DNA of 64,000 bases from an uncultured Cryomorphaceae bacterium (lineage in GTDB: Bacteria > Bacteroidota > Bacteroidia > Flavobacteriales > Schleiferiaceae): positions 124,001-188,000 of the forward strand of contig CAKZJV010000007.1 in assembly GCA_937120475.1 (NCBI GenBank), in the 5' to 3' direction. Positions 49,931 through 58,612 of this stretch are shown here, one piece after another (the stretch's first letter is position 1; each line of letters begins with the position of its first letter). Below the pieces are notes generated by a model that worked only from the letters and a program-made list of their open reading frames with translations, was not told where the DNA came from and did not search any database. The translations under genes were made by a program, and so were the position numbers.

Positions 49931-50791
49931 ATGAAATTAAAAGCTATCCTCACCTTCACGGCTTTATGCTGCTTTTCACATCTCTTTGCACAAATTAAAA
50001 TTCCCATTGGCCCGGTAATAACGGTGGATGGAAGTCTTACTTCAGCCGAATGGACAGCCAGCGATACCGTAGTTATTATGGCTCCCGGGGGCAATGTAGA
50101 GGTGCTGTATCAACATGACTTCAACGCCTTGAACCTGGCCTTTACCGGTGTCATGGAAAGTGGGGGTACACCCCGTTTTCCGGAAGTGTTGATCGATACG
50201 CAAAACGACCGGGCCACCGGTTTTCAGGCTGACGATTGGTGGTTTCACGTTTCAGGTACCGATTGCGAATACCAGGGTCAGTACGGAAATTACGATAGCT
50301 GCGAAACGGTTCGCCCCAACTGGACGGCCGTTCCTAATTTCACGGCCTCCCTACCCAACGTGGATACGGTGGAAATAAGGATTCCTCTCAGTACCCTTTC
50401 TATTAATTCCAATGATACCATTGGAGCAAGTTTCCTGATGAACAACTTCATGAGTTGGAACCACTGGCCCACCATGGCTGCCCGGCAGAATCCCTCCACC
50501 TGGCAACCCATGTATTTTTCCAATAGCTTACGGGCCCGTGGTTATGAATCGCCTTTTTACGAAGTTTATCCAAACCCGGCTGACGACTTTGTTTGTGTTG
50601 AAGGGGTGAAGGCGGCTCACACCATATCCCTTTACAGTGTTTTGGGAAAGAAGGTACTGGAAAGCGAGCCAGGGTTGCCCGGACAAACCACCCGTTTGGC
50701 AGTACACCATTTACCGGAGGGTATTTACATTCTGCAGGTGGATATAAGGGGGCAGCCCCATAAAAGATTAGTGCGGGTGAGGCACCTGTGA
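49931..50791 (+). CDS. T9SS cargo with a CBM9-like domain
   Basis: A 286-aa secreted protein: signal peptide (1-20), then a CBM9-like/DUF1083-type beta-sandwich (about 22-195) beginning with VITVDGSLTSAEW, which is typical of carbohydrate-binding family 9-like domains, and a type A sorting domain (about 212-286, VYPNPADDF, ISLYSVLGKKVL, EGIYILQVD). Conserved tryptophans (DDWWFHVSG) may line a ligand site. No catalytic domain is present, so it may bind sugar or haem-like ligands at the surface. The ligand is not known. Confidence 0.82.
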   Translation: MKLKAILTFTALCCFSHLFAQIKIPIGPVITVDGSLTSAEWTASDTVVIMAPGGNVEVLYQHDFNALNLAFTGVMESGGTPRFPEVLIDTQNDRATGFQADDWWFHVSGTDCEYQGQYGNYDSCETVRPNWTAVPNFTASLPNVDTVEIRIPLSTLSINSNDTIGASFLMNNFMSWNHWPTMAARQNPSTWQPMYFSNSLRARGYESPFYEVYPNPADDFVCVEGVKAAHTISLYSVLGKKVLESEPGLPGQTTRLAVHHLPEGIYILQVDIRGQPHKRLVRVRHL

Positions 50792-50831
50792 TCGCTTCTT
50801 TTTCGGTATTTTCACCACTAAACACCGCACT

Positions 50832-51203
50832 ATGAAAAATGCCATTCAATGGTTCGAGATACCGGTAAACGATCTCGAAAGAGCTAAGCAATTTTACAGT
50901 CAATTGCTGGCTATAGAAATGCAGGATTTTAAAATGGAGCAACTTCAGATGGTGCTATTTCCGGTAGAGGAGGGTACGGTAGGCGGAGCTTTGTGCTACC
51001 ACTCCGAATTTTACAAGCCCAGTCATGAAGGACCGTTGGTTTATCTGAACGCCAATCCCGATATGTCACCGGCCTTGGAACGCCTGGAAGGTTTGGGAGG
51101 GCAACTGATTCAACCCAAAACACTTATCCGCGAAGACCTGGGTTATATGGCTCTCATACAGGATACGGAGGGTAACCGGGTGGCGCTGATGTCGCAGAGT
51201 TAG
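50832..51203 (+). CDS. VOC-family (glyoxalase/bleomycin resistance-like) protein
   Basis: A 123-aa VOC fold: two beta-alpha-beta-beta-beta modules, starting with the common opening NAIQWFEIPVNDLERAKQFY and including LVYLNANPDM and MALIQDTEGNRVALMS. VOC proteins are metal-dependent isomerases, dioxygenases or binding proteins; this short group is common and usually unassigned. It precedes an EcsC gene on the same strand by 25 nt. Confidence 0.85.
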   Translation: MKNAIQWFEIPVNDLERAKQFYSQLLAIEMQDFKMEQLQMVLFPVEEGTVGGALCYHSEFYKPSHEGPLVYLNANPDMSPALERLEGLGGQLIQPKTLIREDLGYMALIQDTEGNRVALMSQS

Positions 51204-51228
51204 GCATTGGTTTTGATATTTTCAGCCT

Positions 51229-51849
51229 ATGAAAAAGAAGTTGGAACTGGAGGGGTGGACGAACAAGGTGTATGAACTGGTAACCAACGTACCGGAGCCA
51301 AAGTTAGCGGGCAAACCCTCTGATGAAGTTTTCGTAAAAAGCCTGATAAGGCAGTCGGCCGTTAAAAGCAGTTCGGTTTCGGCAGCTCTTTCCATCCCGG
51401 GTGGGGTAGCAGGGGTGCTTTCCGTGCTACCTGATGTGTATTCCGTTTGGCGCATACAGGCCCAAATGATCAGTAATATTGCAGCGGCCTATGGAAAAAA
51501 CAATCTTTTAAGCCGGGAGCAAATGCTGTGGTGTATGTTCCGCCAAATGGGGGTGGGCCTGATTAAGGAACTGGTGATTCAACAGGGAGGCCGTTACCTG
51601 GTACAGCATTATGGCAAAAAAAATCTGCTGAGCCTCATTCAGAAGCTGGGTGTTAAAATAGCCCACCAACAAAGTGCACGGATGGCGGGGCGGGTATTGC
51701 CCGTTATCGGTTCCCTGTCGGCCGGAGCCCTCACTTATTACGATACACAACGGGTGGGTAAAAACGCCATGCAGTTATACTCCAGGGATATTCTCTTTCT
51801 TCCCCCCGCCTCAGGATTGGCTGAAGCAGGGGAGTTTGAAGAATTTTAA
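51229..51849 (+). CDS. EcsC-family protein
   Basis: A 206-aa protein of the EcsC family, mostly helical, with hydrophobic helices around 60-80 and 155-175 that can lie at the membrane. Family-like pieces: IPGGVAGVLSVLPDVYSVWRIQAQM and GRVLPVIGSLSAGALTYYDTQRVG. EcsC-domain proteins are widespread, with no defined function; the name comes from the ABC-transporter operon of Bacillus. The gene is convergent with a large membrane protein gene (16 nt gap). Confidence 0.82.
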   Translation: MKKKLELEGWTNKVYELVTNVPEPKLAGKPSDEVFVKSLIRQSAVKSSSVSAALSIPGGVAGVLSVLPDVYSVWRIQAQMISNIAAAYGKNNLLSREQMLWCMFRQMGVGLIKELVIQQGGRYLVQHYGKKNLLSLIQKLGVKIAHQQSARMAGRVLPVIGSLSAGALTYYDTQRVGKNAMQLYSRDILFLPPASGLAEAGEFEEF

Positions 51850-51864
51850 ATCGCACGTATTCGG

Positions 51865-53142
51865 TCAGGCGGTTTGGGTGGCCGAACCGGAATTCGAGTC
51901 TTTACCTTCTCCGGGTTTGGAGCCGGTACTGCGGATATTGATTACTTTTTTCAGCATATCGAACCAAAAGGGCGCACCCAGCGTAATGGCCATAGCCGTT
52001 ATAAACCAGCCCACGGCCTTTTGAAAGCTTAGCTGATTCCATACCGAATGCAGAATTTTACCCACATTACCCCAGAAGTTATTCCAGCCTTCCGAAAACC
52101 ATTTCAGGAAACCGATGTCTTCAGCCGGCTTGAACTTTTTCCAGTCGGGTAATCGCCATCCCATACCCAGGATCTCCTTTGCCTGGTACAATTCATCGGT
52201 TACCAACTCATGAATGTAATTCTGTATAGAATCCACTACGGCCGGGCTGGCTTCTTTAAAAGGCTTCACACCACTTGAGGACGTGCTATTACTGCCACCG
52301 GCCGCTGTAATTGGATTGTTGCTTCCTCCGGCCGCGCCAGCGGAACTTGCTACGGGCTGCTTGTTGTTACCGGCATTTAACAGGGTGTCGTTTCCAACCG
52401 GTGATGGGCTTTGGGAGGCCGGTTTGGTGCGCTCTTTCACGTAATTTTCAGCCAGTTGTACAATTTGCATACGGGCTTCGGGGTCATTGGCCAGTTTGTC
52501 GGCAATACTGAATGTATCGGCATCGGTTACTACACTCACCACCAGTCCTAAAATGAGTAAAATTCGCTGTACATAGCGCTTGTACCAGCCGGAAGCTCTT
52601 TGCATCATATCCTCGTACCATTGCTGTAAAAGCTGATCCAGCTTATCCACTTTGCCATCGGCCTCTTTAATAAAGGTCAGGAGTGCGGTGCGGGTAGGGC
52701 CTTCCGGCATTTTGGCCCGCACCTGGTCGGAAAGTTCCTGAAAATCTCTTTTGGCGGTATCCGGGGCATCCAGCAGGTCCATAAGGATCTTTGAAAAATT
52801 CGCCTTGTTGAGGTAGGACGGCCGTTTGCTTTTTTCACTACTACCCCTGCCGGTGTGATTCCTGGCAAATTTGATCACCAACGGGTGTTCATAGAAACGT
52901 ACGCCCAGGTCTTCGGCCTCACTATCCTTCGCAGCCAGGTCATTTTTCCGTTGCTTTTTAGGATGAAGATTGGGATCGAAGTTATCGCTTAGCATGGTGC
53001 GTATAGCCGTATAAAGGATTTTACCGCGCTTGGAGAGATAGGTCATGATCAACTCGTTGATACTGGAAACCAAAAGGCTAAGTAGCAGGTAAATCATGAT
53101 CAGGCCGATCACGATATCCAGGAATTCTGATCCGAAAAACAT
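51865..53142 (-). CDS. unknown membrane protein with long disordered linker
   Basis: A 425-aa protein with a hydrophobic N-terminal helix (about 8-30), a charged cytoplasmic region (35-185), a second helix near 192-207, a linker rich in Ala, Gly, Ser and Asn (about 245-300) and a C-terminal part with a helix around 367-385. I cannot place it in a family, although proteins with this opening (FLDIVIGLIMIYLLLSLLVSS) occur across bacteria as unknown membrane proteins. It is divergent from mdh and convergent with the EcsC gene. Confidence 0.7.
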   Translation of the reverse strand: MFFGSEFLDIVIGLIMIYLLLSLLVSSINELIMTYLSKRGKILYTAIRTMLSDNFDPNLHPKKQRKNDLAAKDSEAEDLGVRFYEHPLVIKFARNHTGRGSSEKSKRPSYLNKANFSKILMDLLDAPDTAKRDFQELSDQVRAKMPEGPTRTALLTFIKEADGKVDKLDQLLQQWYEDMMQRASGWYKRYVQRILLILGLVVSVVTDADTFSIADKLANDPEARMQIVQLAENYVKERTKPASQSPSPVGNDTLLNAGNNKQPVASSAGAAGGSNNPITAAGGSNSTSSSGVKPFKEASPAVVDSIQNYIHELVTDELYQAKEILGMGWRLPDWKKFKPAEDIGFLKWFSEGWNNFWGNVGKILHSVWNQLSFQKAVGWFITAMAITLGAPFWFDMLKKVINIRSTGSKPGEGKDSNSGSATQTA

Positions 53143-53322
53143 AGTTTAAAGTTTGGTTGTGAATAGTTTGGGTATTAAAATTAAACATTCAGGGCCTTTA
53201 AATTCCGGTCTTCACTAAAATGAATAGGCGTTTTACTAAAAAAATGAGAACATTTAACCGGCTATCTTGAACCTCCGGTCCATTATACCGTATTATTCTT
53301 ATCAGAATTAAGGTCAGAGTTT

Positions 53323-53330
53323 TACCTTTG
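53323..53330 (+). promoter_or_regulatory. -7 promoter element for malate dehydrogenase
   Basis: TACCTTTG matches TAnnTTTG exactly, 41 nt before the mdh start. The -33 half is not clear. The leader after it has no hairpin. Confidence 0.48.
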
Positions 53331-53371
53331 GCCTCCAAAATGATTTCAAAATCCAAAATCAATACAACAGA

Positions 53372-54310
53372 ATGAAAATCACCGTAGTAGGTGCCGGTAA
53401 CGTAGGTGCCACCTGTGCAGATGCCTGTGCACGCCAGGAATTAGCGAATGAAGTGGTTTTAGTGGATATCAAAGAAGGCCTGGCCGAGGGTAAATCCCTG
53501 GACATGTGGGAAACATCACCCATCAGCCTTTACGATACCCGCATAACCGGATCTACCAACGATTACAGTAAAACGGCCGGTTCGGACGTAGTGGTAATCA
53601 CTTCCGGCCTGCCGCGTAAACCTGGAATGAGCCGTGATGACCTGATCAGCACCAACGCTAAAATTGTAAAATCGGTTACCGAGAACGTTATTCAGCATTC
53701 TCCCGAAGCTATCGTTATTGTAGTTTCCAATCCTCTGGATGTAATGTGCTACACCGCTTACCTGGCTACCGGAAAAAAGAACAAGAATAAAGTAATCGGT
53801 ATGGCGGGTATCCTGGATACGGCCCGTTACCGTTCTTTCCTGGCTTTGGAGCTGAACTGCTCGCCTAAGGATATACAGGCTGTATTGATGGGTGGTCATG
53901 GTGATACCATGGTTCCCTTACCGCGCTACACTACCGTTAGCGGTATTCCTGTTACCGAACTGGTAGCTGCGGATAAACTCGATGCCATTATTGAACGTAC
54001 CAAGAAAGGTGGCGGTGAGTTAGTGAACCTCATGGGTACATCGGCCTGGTATGCACCGGGTACCGCTGCTGCTCAAATGGTGGAAGCCATTGTGCGCGAT
54101 CAAAAACGTATTTTCCCTTGCTGCGCCTGGCTGGAAGGTGAATATGGACTGAACGATATTTACCTGGGTGTACCGGTAAAACTGGGTAAGGAAGGTATCG
54201 AAGAGATCATTGAACTCGATCTTACTGATGATGAGAAAGCATTGGTAAACGATTCGGCCGAGCACGTACGTGAAGTAATGAAGGTACTGGACGGTATGGA
54301 TTTATTTTAA
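53372..54310 (+). CDS. mdh: malate dehydrogenase
   Basis: NAD-dependent TCA-cycle malate dehydrogenase of the LDH-like bacterial type, 312 aa. N-terminal Rossmann domain VVGAGNVGATCADACA (GxGxxG), substrate-binding Arg residues in GLPRKPGMSRDDL, VSNPLDVM, the active-site pair in GILDTARYRS and GGHGDTMVPL (catalytic His), and a normal C-terminus. Single-copy-looking, with its own promoter and terminator. It provides oxaloacetate for the aerobic lifestyle implied by the ccm genes. Confidence 0.97.
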   Translation: MKITVVGAGNVGATCADACARQELANEVVLVDIKEGLAEGKSLDMWETSPISLYDTRITGSTNDYSKTAGSDVVVITSGLPRKPGMSRDDLISTNAKIVKSVTENVIQHSPEAIVIVVSNPLDVMCYTAYLATGKKNKNKVIGMAGILDTARYRSFLALELNCSPKDIQAVLMGGHGDTMVPLPRYTTVSGIPVTELVAADKLDAIIERTKKGGGELVNLMGTSAWYAPGTAAAQMVEAIVRDQKRIFPCCAWLEGEYGLNDIYLGVPVKLGKEGIEEIIELDLTDDEKALVNDSAEHVREVMKVLDGMDLF

Positions 54311-54335
54311 GTACCCGTTATTATTGAAATAGAAT

Positions 54336-54360
54336 AAGCCCCGCTCGTGCGGGGCTTTCT
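54336..54360 (+). terminator. rho-independent terminator after mdh
   Basis: Stem aagccccgc (54336-54344) with gcggggctt (54349-54357) and TCGT loop, then TTTCTTTT. It ends the mdh transcript 26 nt after its stop. Confidence 0.88.
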
Positions 54361-54411
54361 TTTGATACGTACATTTGAACTCCTGCACCTGAATTGCTGT
54401 TTATCAAGGAT

Positions 54412-54780
54412 ATGGGTAAGCAAATACTTAAAAAAGGAATAAAAACACTGGGAAAAACCCGTATAGTGCGTCCCTTTGAAACCAAGGAAAATATCATACT
54501 GCGCGACTTTCTGGCCCTGGAGCGTACCACCCTGGCCAACGAGAGAACCCTCTTTTCCTACATCCGCACCAGCCTGTACCTCATTTTGGGAGGTATTGCC
54601 CTTATCCAACTGGAGGAGTTCGCTAACTTAATCTGGGCCGGGTACCTGGCCTTTGGAATTAGTGTTTTTTTACTGGTGTACGGGGCGGTTCGCTACCTGG
54701 TACTGCGGCATAAGCTCCAGAAATTTTACGATACAATAGACTTGCCTGAGGTTGCTAAAGAGGATAAAAAACCGGAATAA
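54412..54780 (+). CDS. DUF202 (YidH-like) membrane protein
   Basis: A 122-aa protein with two to three transmembrane helices and the DUF202 core DFLALERTTLANERTLFSYIRTSL. It begins at ATG 54412; the in-frame TTG at 54394 is less likely. DUF202 proteins are inner-membrane proteins of unknown function. The gene lies just after the mdh terminator and overlaps the 3' end of the convergent SLC13 transporter gene by 26 nt. Confidence 0.85.
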   Translation: MGKQILKKGIKTLGKTRIVRPFETKENIILRDFLALERTTLANERTLFSYIRTSLYLILGGIALIQLEEFANLIWAGYLAFGISVFLLVYGAVRYLVLRHKLQKFYDTIDLPEVAKEDKKPE

Positions 54781-56551
54781 GAAAGGTGGCCAGTATCCAC
54801 AATAACAGGTTTAAAGGCGTTCCTATACGCGTAAAATCCCGGAATTTATAATCACCTGCGCTATAAACCATAGTATTGGTCTGGTAACCGATGGGCGTCA
54901 TGAAACTGGCACTTCCGGCAAAGGTTATGGCCAGCAAAAAGGGCAAGGCATCAGCTCCCATTGCCGATGAAATGGAAATGGCAATAGGGGCAAGCAGCGC
55001 GGCAGCCGCGTTGTTGGACATAATTTCGGTGAGAAACGAAGTGGTAAGGTACAATGCCGATATCATAACCACCGGCCCGAAACGGGTGCCGATATAATCC
55101 GTTAGCAAATTGGCAATTTCGGCCGATACCCCGCTTTTGGTCATCGCCTCACCAAGGCTCAAAGCTCCGGCCAATAAAATGATCACCTTCCAGTCAATCG
55201 CATTGTAAGCTTCGTTCATGGTGGTAACCCTCATGAATAAAAGTACGGCTATAGCACAAATAGAGCCCACCATTATAGGTACAATGTTCAAGGTAGCCAG
55301 GGAAATGGTAATGGCAATTACCGCACTTACCGTGGCCAGTTGACTTTTCTTTACTTTTTTAAGGCCACTTTCGCGCATGGAAAGGAAGGGCGCCTGGAAG
55401 GAGTTAATGGCACGGGAAAGCATCTCGTAGCCCTTCTCATTGGTTTGGAGCAGTAAAATATCTCCGGCCCTTAAATAAACCTGGTCCAGGTTTTCAAACT
55501 TTTGCTTGCCCCTTTGGCGTATGGCCAGCACTTGTGAATTGTACCTGCGGAAAAACTCGCGGGAGTTGAGGGATTTGTCGCGCAACTCGGAATTGGGAAG
55601 TATCACAATCTCCACCAGCGTGGTTTCCTCTTCCGGGAAACGTTTATCCGCTAAGGCTTCCGTAAGGCTGAGGGCTTCATTTTGAAGAATACTCTTCATT
55701 TTGTTCATTTCCCCCTGTACCAGTAATACGTCATCCTTTCTCAGCTCAAACTCCCGGGTGGGATTTTTGTAAATACGGTCTTCCCGTAATACTTGTATCA
55801 CTCCTACTTCCAAACCATCTTTACGGAAAATATTGCGGATGGTCAGCTCTTCCCCGTCCTCAGTTTTATCCTTAGTAACTTTTATTTCAGTAGTGTAATT
55901 CTTGATCTGGTCGGCATTGCGTATTTCCAGCACTTCTTTATTAGCCGGGATCATTTTTTTACCAACTATTAAGATGTAAGTAATACCGGCCGCAAAAAAC
56001 ACCAGGCCGAGTGGAGCCATTAGGAACATGGAAAAGGGTTCCTGGCCGTTTTCTACGGCTATACTGCTTACCAACAGGTTGGTACTGGTACCTATGAGGG
56101 TGCAGGAGCCGCCCAGTATAGCCCCGAATGATAGTGGGATAAGATATTTACTGGAGGGGGTTTTGGTTTTGCGGGCCGAATTGGAAATTATAGGGATAAA
56201 AGTAGCCACCACCGGTGTATTGTTGATGAAGGCAGAAATACTGCCCACTATACTCATAATGCCGAAAAGAGCGGTATGATAACCGGCCCGCATGAGCCTG
56301 GTCATTAAGGGGGCCACACTTTCCACTATACCTGTTTGTATGAGGCAGTTACTGAGAATGAACATGGCCGCTACCGTTACCGTAGCAGTATTGGCAAAAC
56401 CGCCAACTCCCTCCTCAGGGGTTAAAACACCACTAACTACCAGTACCCCAATAATAGCCAGGGCTACGTGGTCAACCGTAAAATACTCGGTAGCAAACAG
56501 CACAAAAGCTACTACAATTACCGCAATTGTTACATACGCATCATACCCCAT
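54755..56551 (-). CDS. SLC13-family permease with two TrkA-C (RCK_C) domains
   Basis: A 598-aa transporter for dicarboxylates, sulfate or similar anions with Na+. Membrane part N (about 1-190) and C (about 390-598) flank a cytoplasmic insert of two RCK_C domains (about 205-290 and 300-385, such as GLEVGVIQVLREDRIY and LNSREFFRRYNSQVLAI). Signatures include FINNTPVVATFIPI, GGSCTLIGTSTNLLV and SNNAAAALLAPIA with SxNxA-type turns. The substrate is not determinable. It follows the BASS transporter gene in the same direction after 41 nt. Confidence 0.9.
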   Translation of the reverse strand: MGYDAYVTIAVIVVAFVLFATEYFTVDHVALAIIGVLVVSGVLTPEEGVGGFANTATVTVAAMFILSNCLIQTGIVESVAPLMTRLMRAGYHTALFGIMSIVGSISAFINNTPVVATFIPIISNSARKTKTPSSKYLIPLSFGAILGGSCTLIGTSTNLLVSSIAVENGQEPFSMFLMAPLGLVFFAAGITYILIVGKKMIPANKEVLEIRNADQIKNYTTEIKVTKDKTEDGEELTIRNIFRKDGLEVGVIQVLREDRIYKNPTREFELRKDDVLLVQGEMNKMKSILQNEALSLTEALADKRFPEEETTLVEIVILPNSELRDKSLNSREFFRRYNSQVLAIRQRGKQKFENLDQVYLRAGDILLLQTNEKGYEMLSRAINSFQAPFLSMRESGLKKVKKSQLATVSAVIAITISLATLNIVPIMVGSICAIAVLLFMRVTTMNEAYNAIDWKVIILLAGALSLGEAMTKSGVSAEIANLLTDYIGTRFGPVVMISALYLTTSFLTEIMSNNAAAALLAPIAISISSAMGADALPFLLAITFAGSASFMTPIGYQTNTMVYSAGDYKFRDFTRIGTPLNLLLWILATFLIPVFYPL

Positions 56552-56592
56552 TGACTTATAAAATAGCGTTTAATAATAAAGGTTCAAAACAC

Positions 56593-57510
56593 TTAATTTT
56601 CTTCCTCATCCGGAGCCGTTTTTTTTAGCAGAAAAGCGATTAACCAGGTGGTAACAAAAGAAGTTCCGCTGTAGAGAACAGCCACTAGCGACATTTGATC
56701 ATTTTCAAGCAGGTTGTTGGCAATAAAAATAGCCAGGGCACTATTCTGCAAACCCATTTCAATGGCTATGGTATAACGTCCCCGATGGGTAATGCCCAGC
56801 GGTTGAGTGCTGAAATAGCCTATCAGCATAGTACCCACATTGAGGATGATACCGGGAAAGATGAGATGGTAGTCTCTTTCAAAGTCAAAATTTCCACCTC
56901 CCTCTTCCGACAAGGAAATCAGGATAAAAATCAACAGCAGAAGCGTCATTAAGATATAACGCATCGGTCCTTTTACCGCCTCGATAAATTTTTTTGGGCC
57001 TTTTTCATTGAGCGTCATACCGGCCATTACGGGTAGTATTACCGTCCATAACATATTCACCAGTATTTTTCCGAAGGAAAGATCAATGCCATGAGTACTG
57101 CCTAAAAAAAGGTGGGTGGCCAGGTTTACAATAACCGGAATGGTGAGCACGATCAAAAAACTGTTGAAGGCGGTAAGCGAAACCGATAAGGCTATGCGCC
57201 CCCGAAGCAGATAGGTGACCAGATTGGAGGCTGTGCCCCCCGGACAGGCCGCTATTAGTATGAAACCTGCCTTATACACATTTTCCATGGGCCAGAACCA
57301 AACGATAACAAAGGCGGTGAGTGGCAATACCAGCATTTGAAGAACCAGACCGGTAACAATAGCTTTAGGTTTCCGGAAAACCCGGGTGAAATTGCTAACC
57401 TTTAGATTAAGCCCGATCCCAAACATTATCAGGGCGATACCAATGGGTACAATGTAATCGATCAGTTCAGACATGAATGAAGTAAGTTGAAGCCATAAAC
57501 CCCAATTCAT
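56593..57510 (-). CDS. bile acid:sodium symporter (BASS) family transporter
   Basis: A 305-aa BASS-type carrier with ~9-10 helices. Family marks: IALIMFGIGLNLKVSNF, ILIAACPGGTASNLVTYL (the Pro-Gly-Gly discontinuous helix region) and EMGLQNSALAIFIAN, where the Glu and Asn help bind Na+. Bacterial BASS proteins carry organic acids or pantoate-like substrates. It overlaps the glycosyltransferase start region by 4 nt. The four minus-strand genes from the photolyase onward run in one direction. Confidence 0.9.
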   Translation of the reverse strand: MNWGLWLQLTSFMSELIDYIVPIGIALIMFGIGLNLKVSNFTRVFRKPKAIVTGLVLQMLVLPLTAFVIVWFWPMENVYKAGFILIAACPGGTASNLVTYLLRGRIALSVSLTAFNSFLIVLTIPVIVNLATHLFLGSTHGIDLSFGKILVNMLWTVILPVMAGMTLNEKGPKKFIEAVKGPMRYILMTLLLLIFILISLSEEGGGNFDFERDYHLIFPGIILNVGTMLIGYFSTQPLGITHRGRYTIAIEMGLQNSALAIFIANNLLENDQMSLVAVLYSGTSFVTTWLIAFLLKKTAPDEEEN

Positions 57511-58568
57511 GCTTCTTGTTTCAGGATATTCCGGTATAAGGTACAGTAGTCATTTATGCAGGACGACCAGCTAAAGCGGGCGGCATACTGTTGCAGATTT
57601 TTACGGTGCTGAAGTGTATTACTTTCAAATTCCGCCAGGTTTTTTTCCAGTACACCGGCCATTGCCTCCGGTGTTAATTCGGGCCAATAGTAGGCGAGTT
57701 TACCGCCTACTTCGGGCAAACTGGCCTCGGTACTTAAAAAAACCGGTGCACCGGCCATCATGGCTTCAATAACCGGTAAACCAAAACCTTCGGCCAGGGA
57801 GGGAAATAAAAAGGCCCGACAGTTTTTATAGAGGGCGTATTTTTCGCGATTATCCACCCGGCCGGGCAGGATAACCCGTTCCTCCAGCTTCCAATCACGG
57901 ATGGCGGCCACTATTTCACGGCCATAGGAGGTTTCATGATTTCCGGCTAAAACCAGCTTGTGATCCGGAAAATAATTCAGAAGTGGTAGCAATACCTTGA
58001 AATTCTTTTTGGCGGAAAATATCCCGATGGAAAAGAAATAGGGCGAACCACTCACGTAAGGCGGAACCCCGGTATCCGGGTATTCCTCCAGGTAAACCCC
58101 ATTGGGAATAATTACCGGTTTTTTACCCTTTAAGTCCAGGTGTTTGGCCATTTGTTCAGCCGTATAATGCGAGATGGTACTCAGGTACTGGGCCCGGTTT
58201 ACGTTTTTCTGCAACTGCTTTAAATAGCCTTGCGCCTTGCTCTGGTTTTTCTCACTCAAAAAATTCAGATCGTGTACAGTGAGCAGCCACGGTGTTTTGC
58301 CATTGGGTTTGTGAGAAGGAAACTGCTGGAGGCTATGCCAAAGATCATAGGTAGCTGACCATGAAGGTACATATCGCTTTTGCAGGGAAACATGGCGGTA
58401 CTTAAAGCCGGGCTGTGGTTTCACACCATCTTTACGGGGTGTTAAAAAAGTAAATTCCAGGTCTTCCGTTGCCTGCTGCTGCAAATATTGATGAAAACGG
58501 TAGCTGAACTCCCCCAGTCCCGAATGCCGGTTCTTGATTTTATAAAGATCTACCAGAATGGAATGCAT
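57507..58568 (-). CDS. GT4-family glycosyltransferase
   Basis: A 353-aa GT-B fold glycosyltransferase from ATG 58568 (a TTG at 58589 is in frame upstream). Signatures: HSGLGEFSYRF near the start, TVHDLNF, the UDP-sugar region GRVDNREKYALYKNCRAFLFPS, and EGFGLPVIEAMMAGAPV, which holds the nucleotide-binding Glu. The donor and acceptor are unknown. It overlaps the BASS gene by 4 nt and follows the CryPro photolyase by 44 nt. No other polysaccharide genes are near, so its product is not identifiable. Confidence 0.88.
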   Translation of the reverse strand: MHSILVDLYKIKNRHSGLGEFSYRFHQYLQQQATEDLEFTFLTPRKDGVKPQPGFKYRHVSLQKRYVPSWSATYDLWHSLQQFPSHKPNGKTPWLLTVHDLNFLSEKNQSKAQGYLKQLQKNVNRAQYLSTISHYTAEQMAKHLDLKGKKPVIIPNGVYLEEYPDTGVPPYVSGSPYFFSIGIFSAKKNFKVLLPLLNYFPDHKLVLAGNHETSYGREIVAAIRDWKLEERVILPGRVDNREKYALYKNCRAFLFPSLAEGFGLPVIEAMMAGAPVFLSTEASLPEVGGKLAYYWPELTPEAMAGVLEKNLAEFESNTLQHRKNLQQYAARFSWSSCINDYCTLYRNILKQEA

Positions 58569-58612
58569 ACCGCTGCTTAAAACCGCCAAAATAACTAATC
58601 CGGCTCAGAGCT

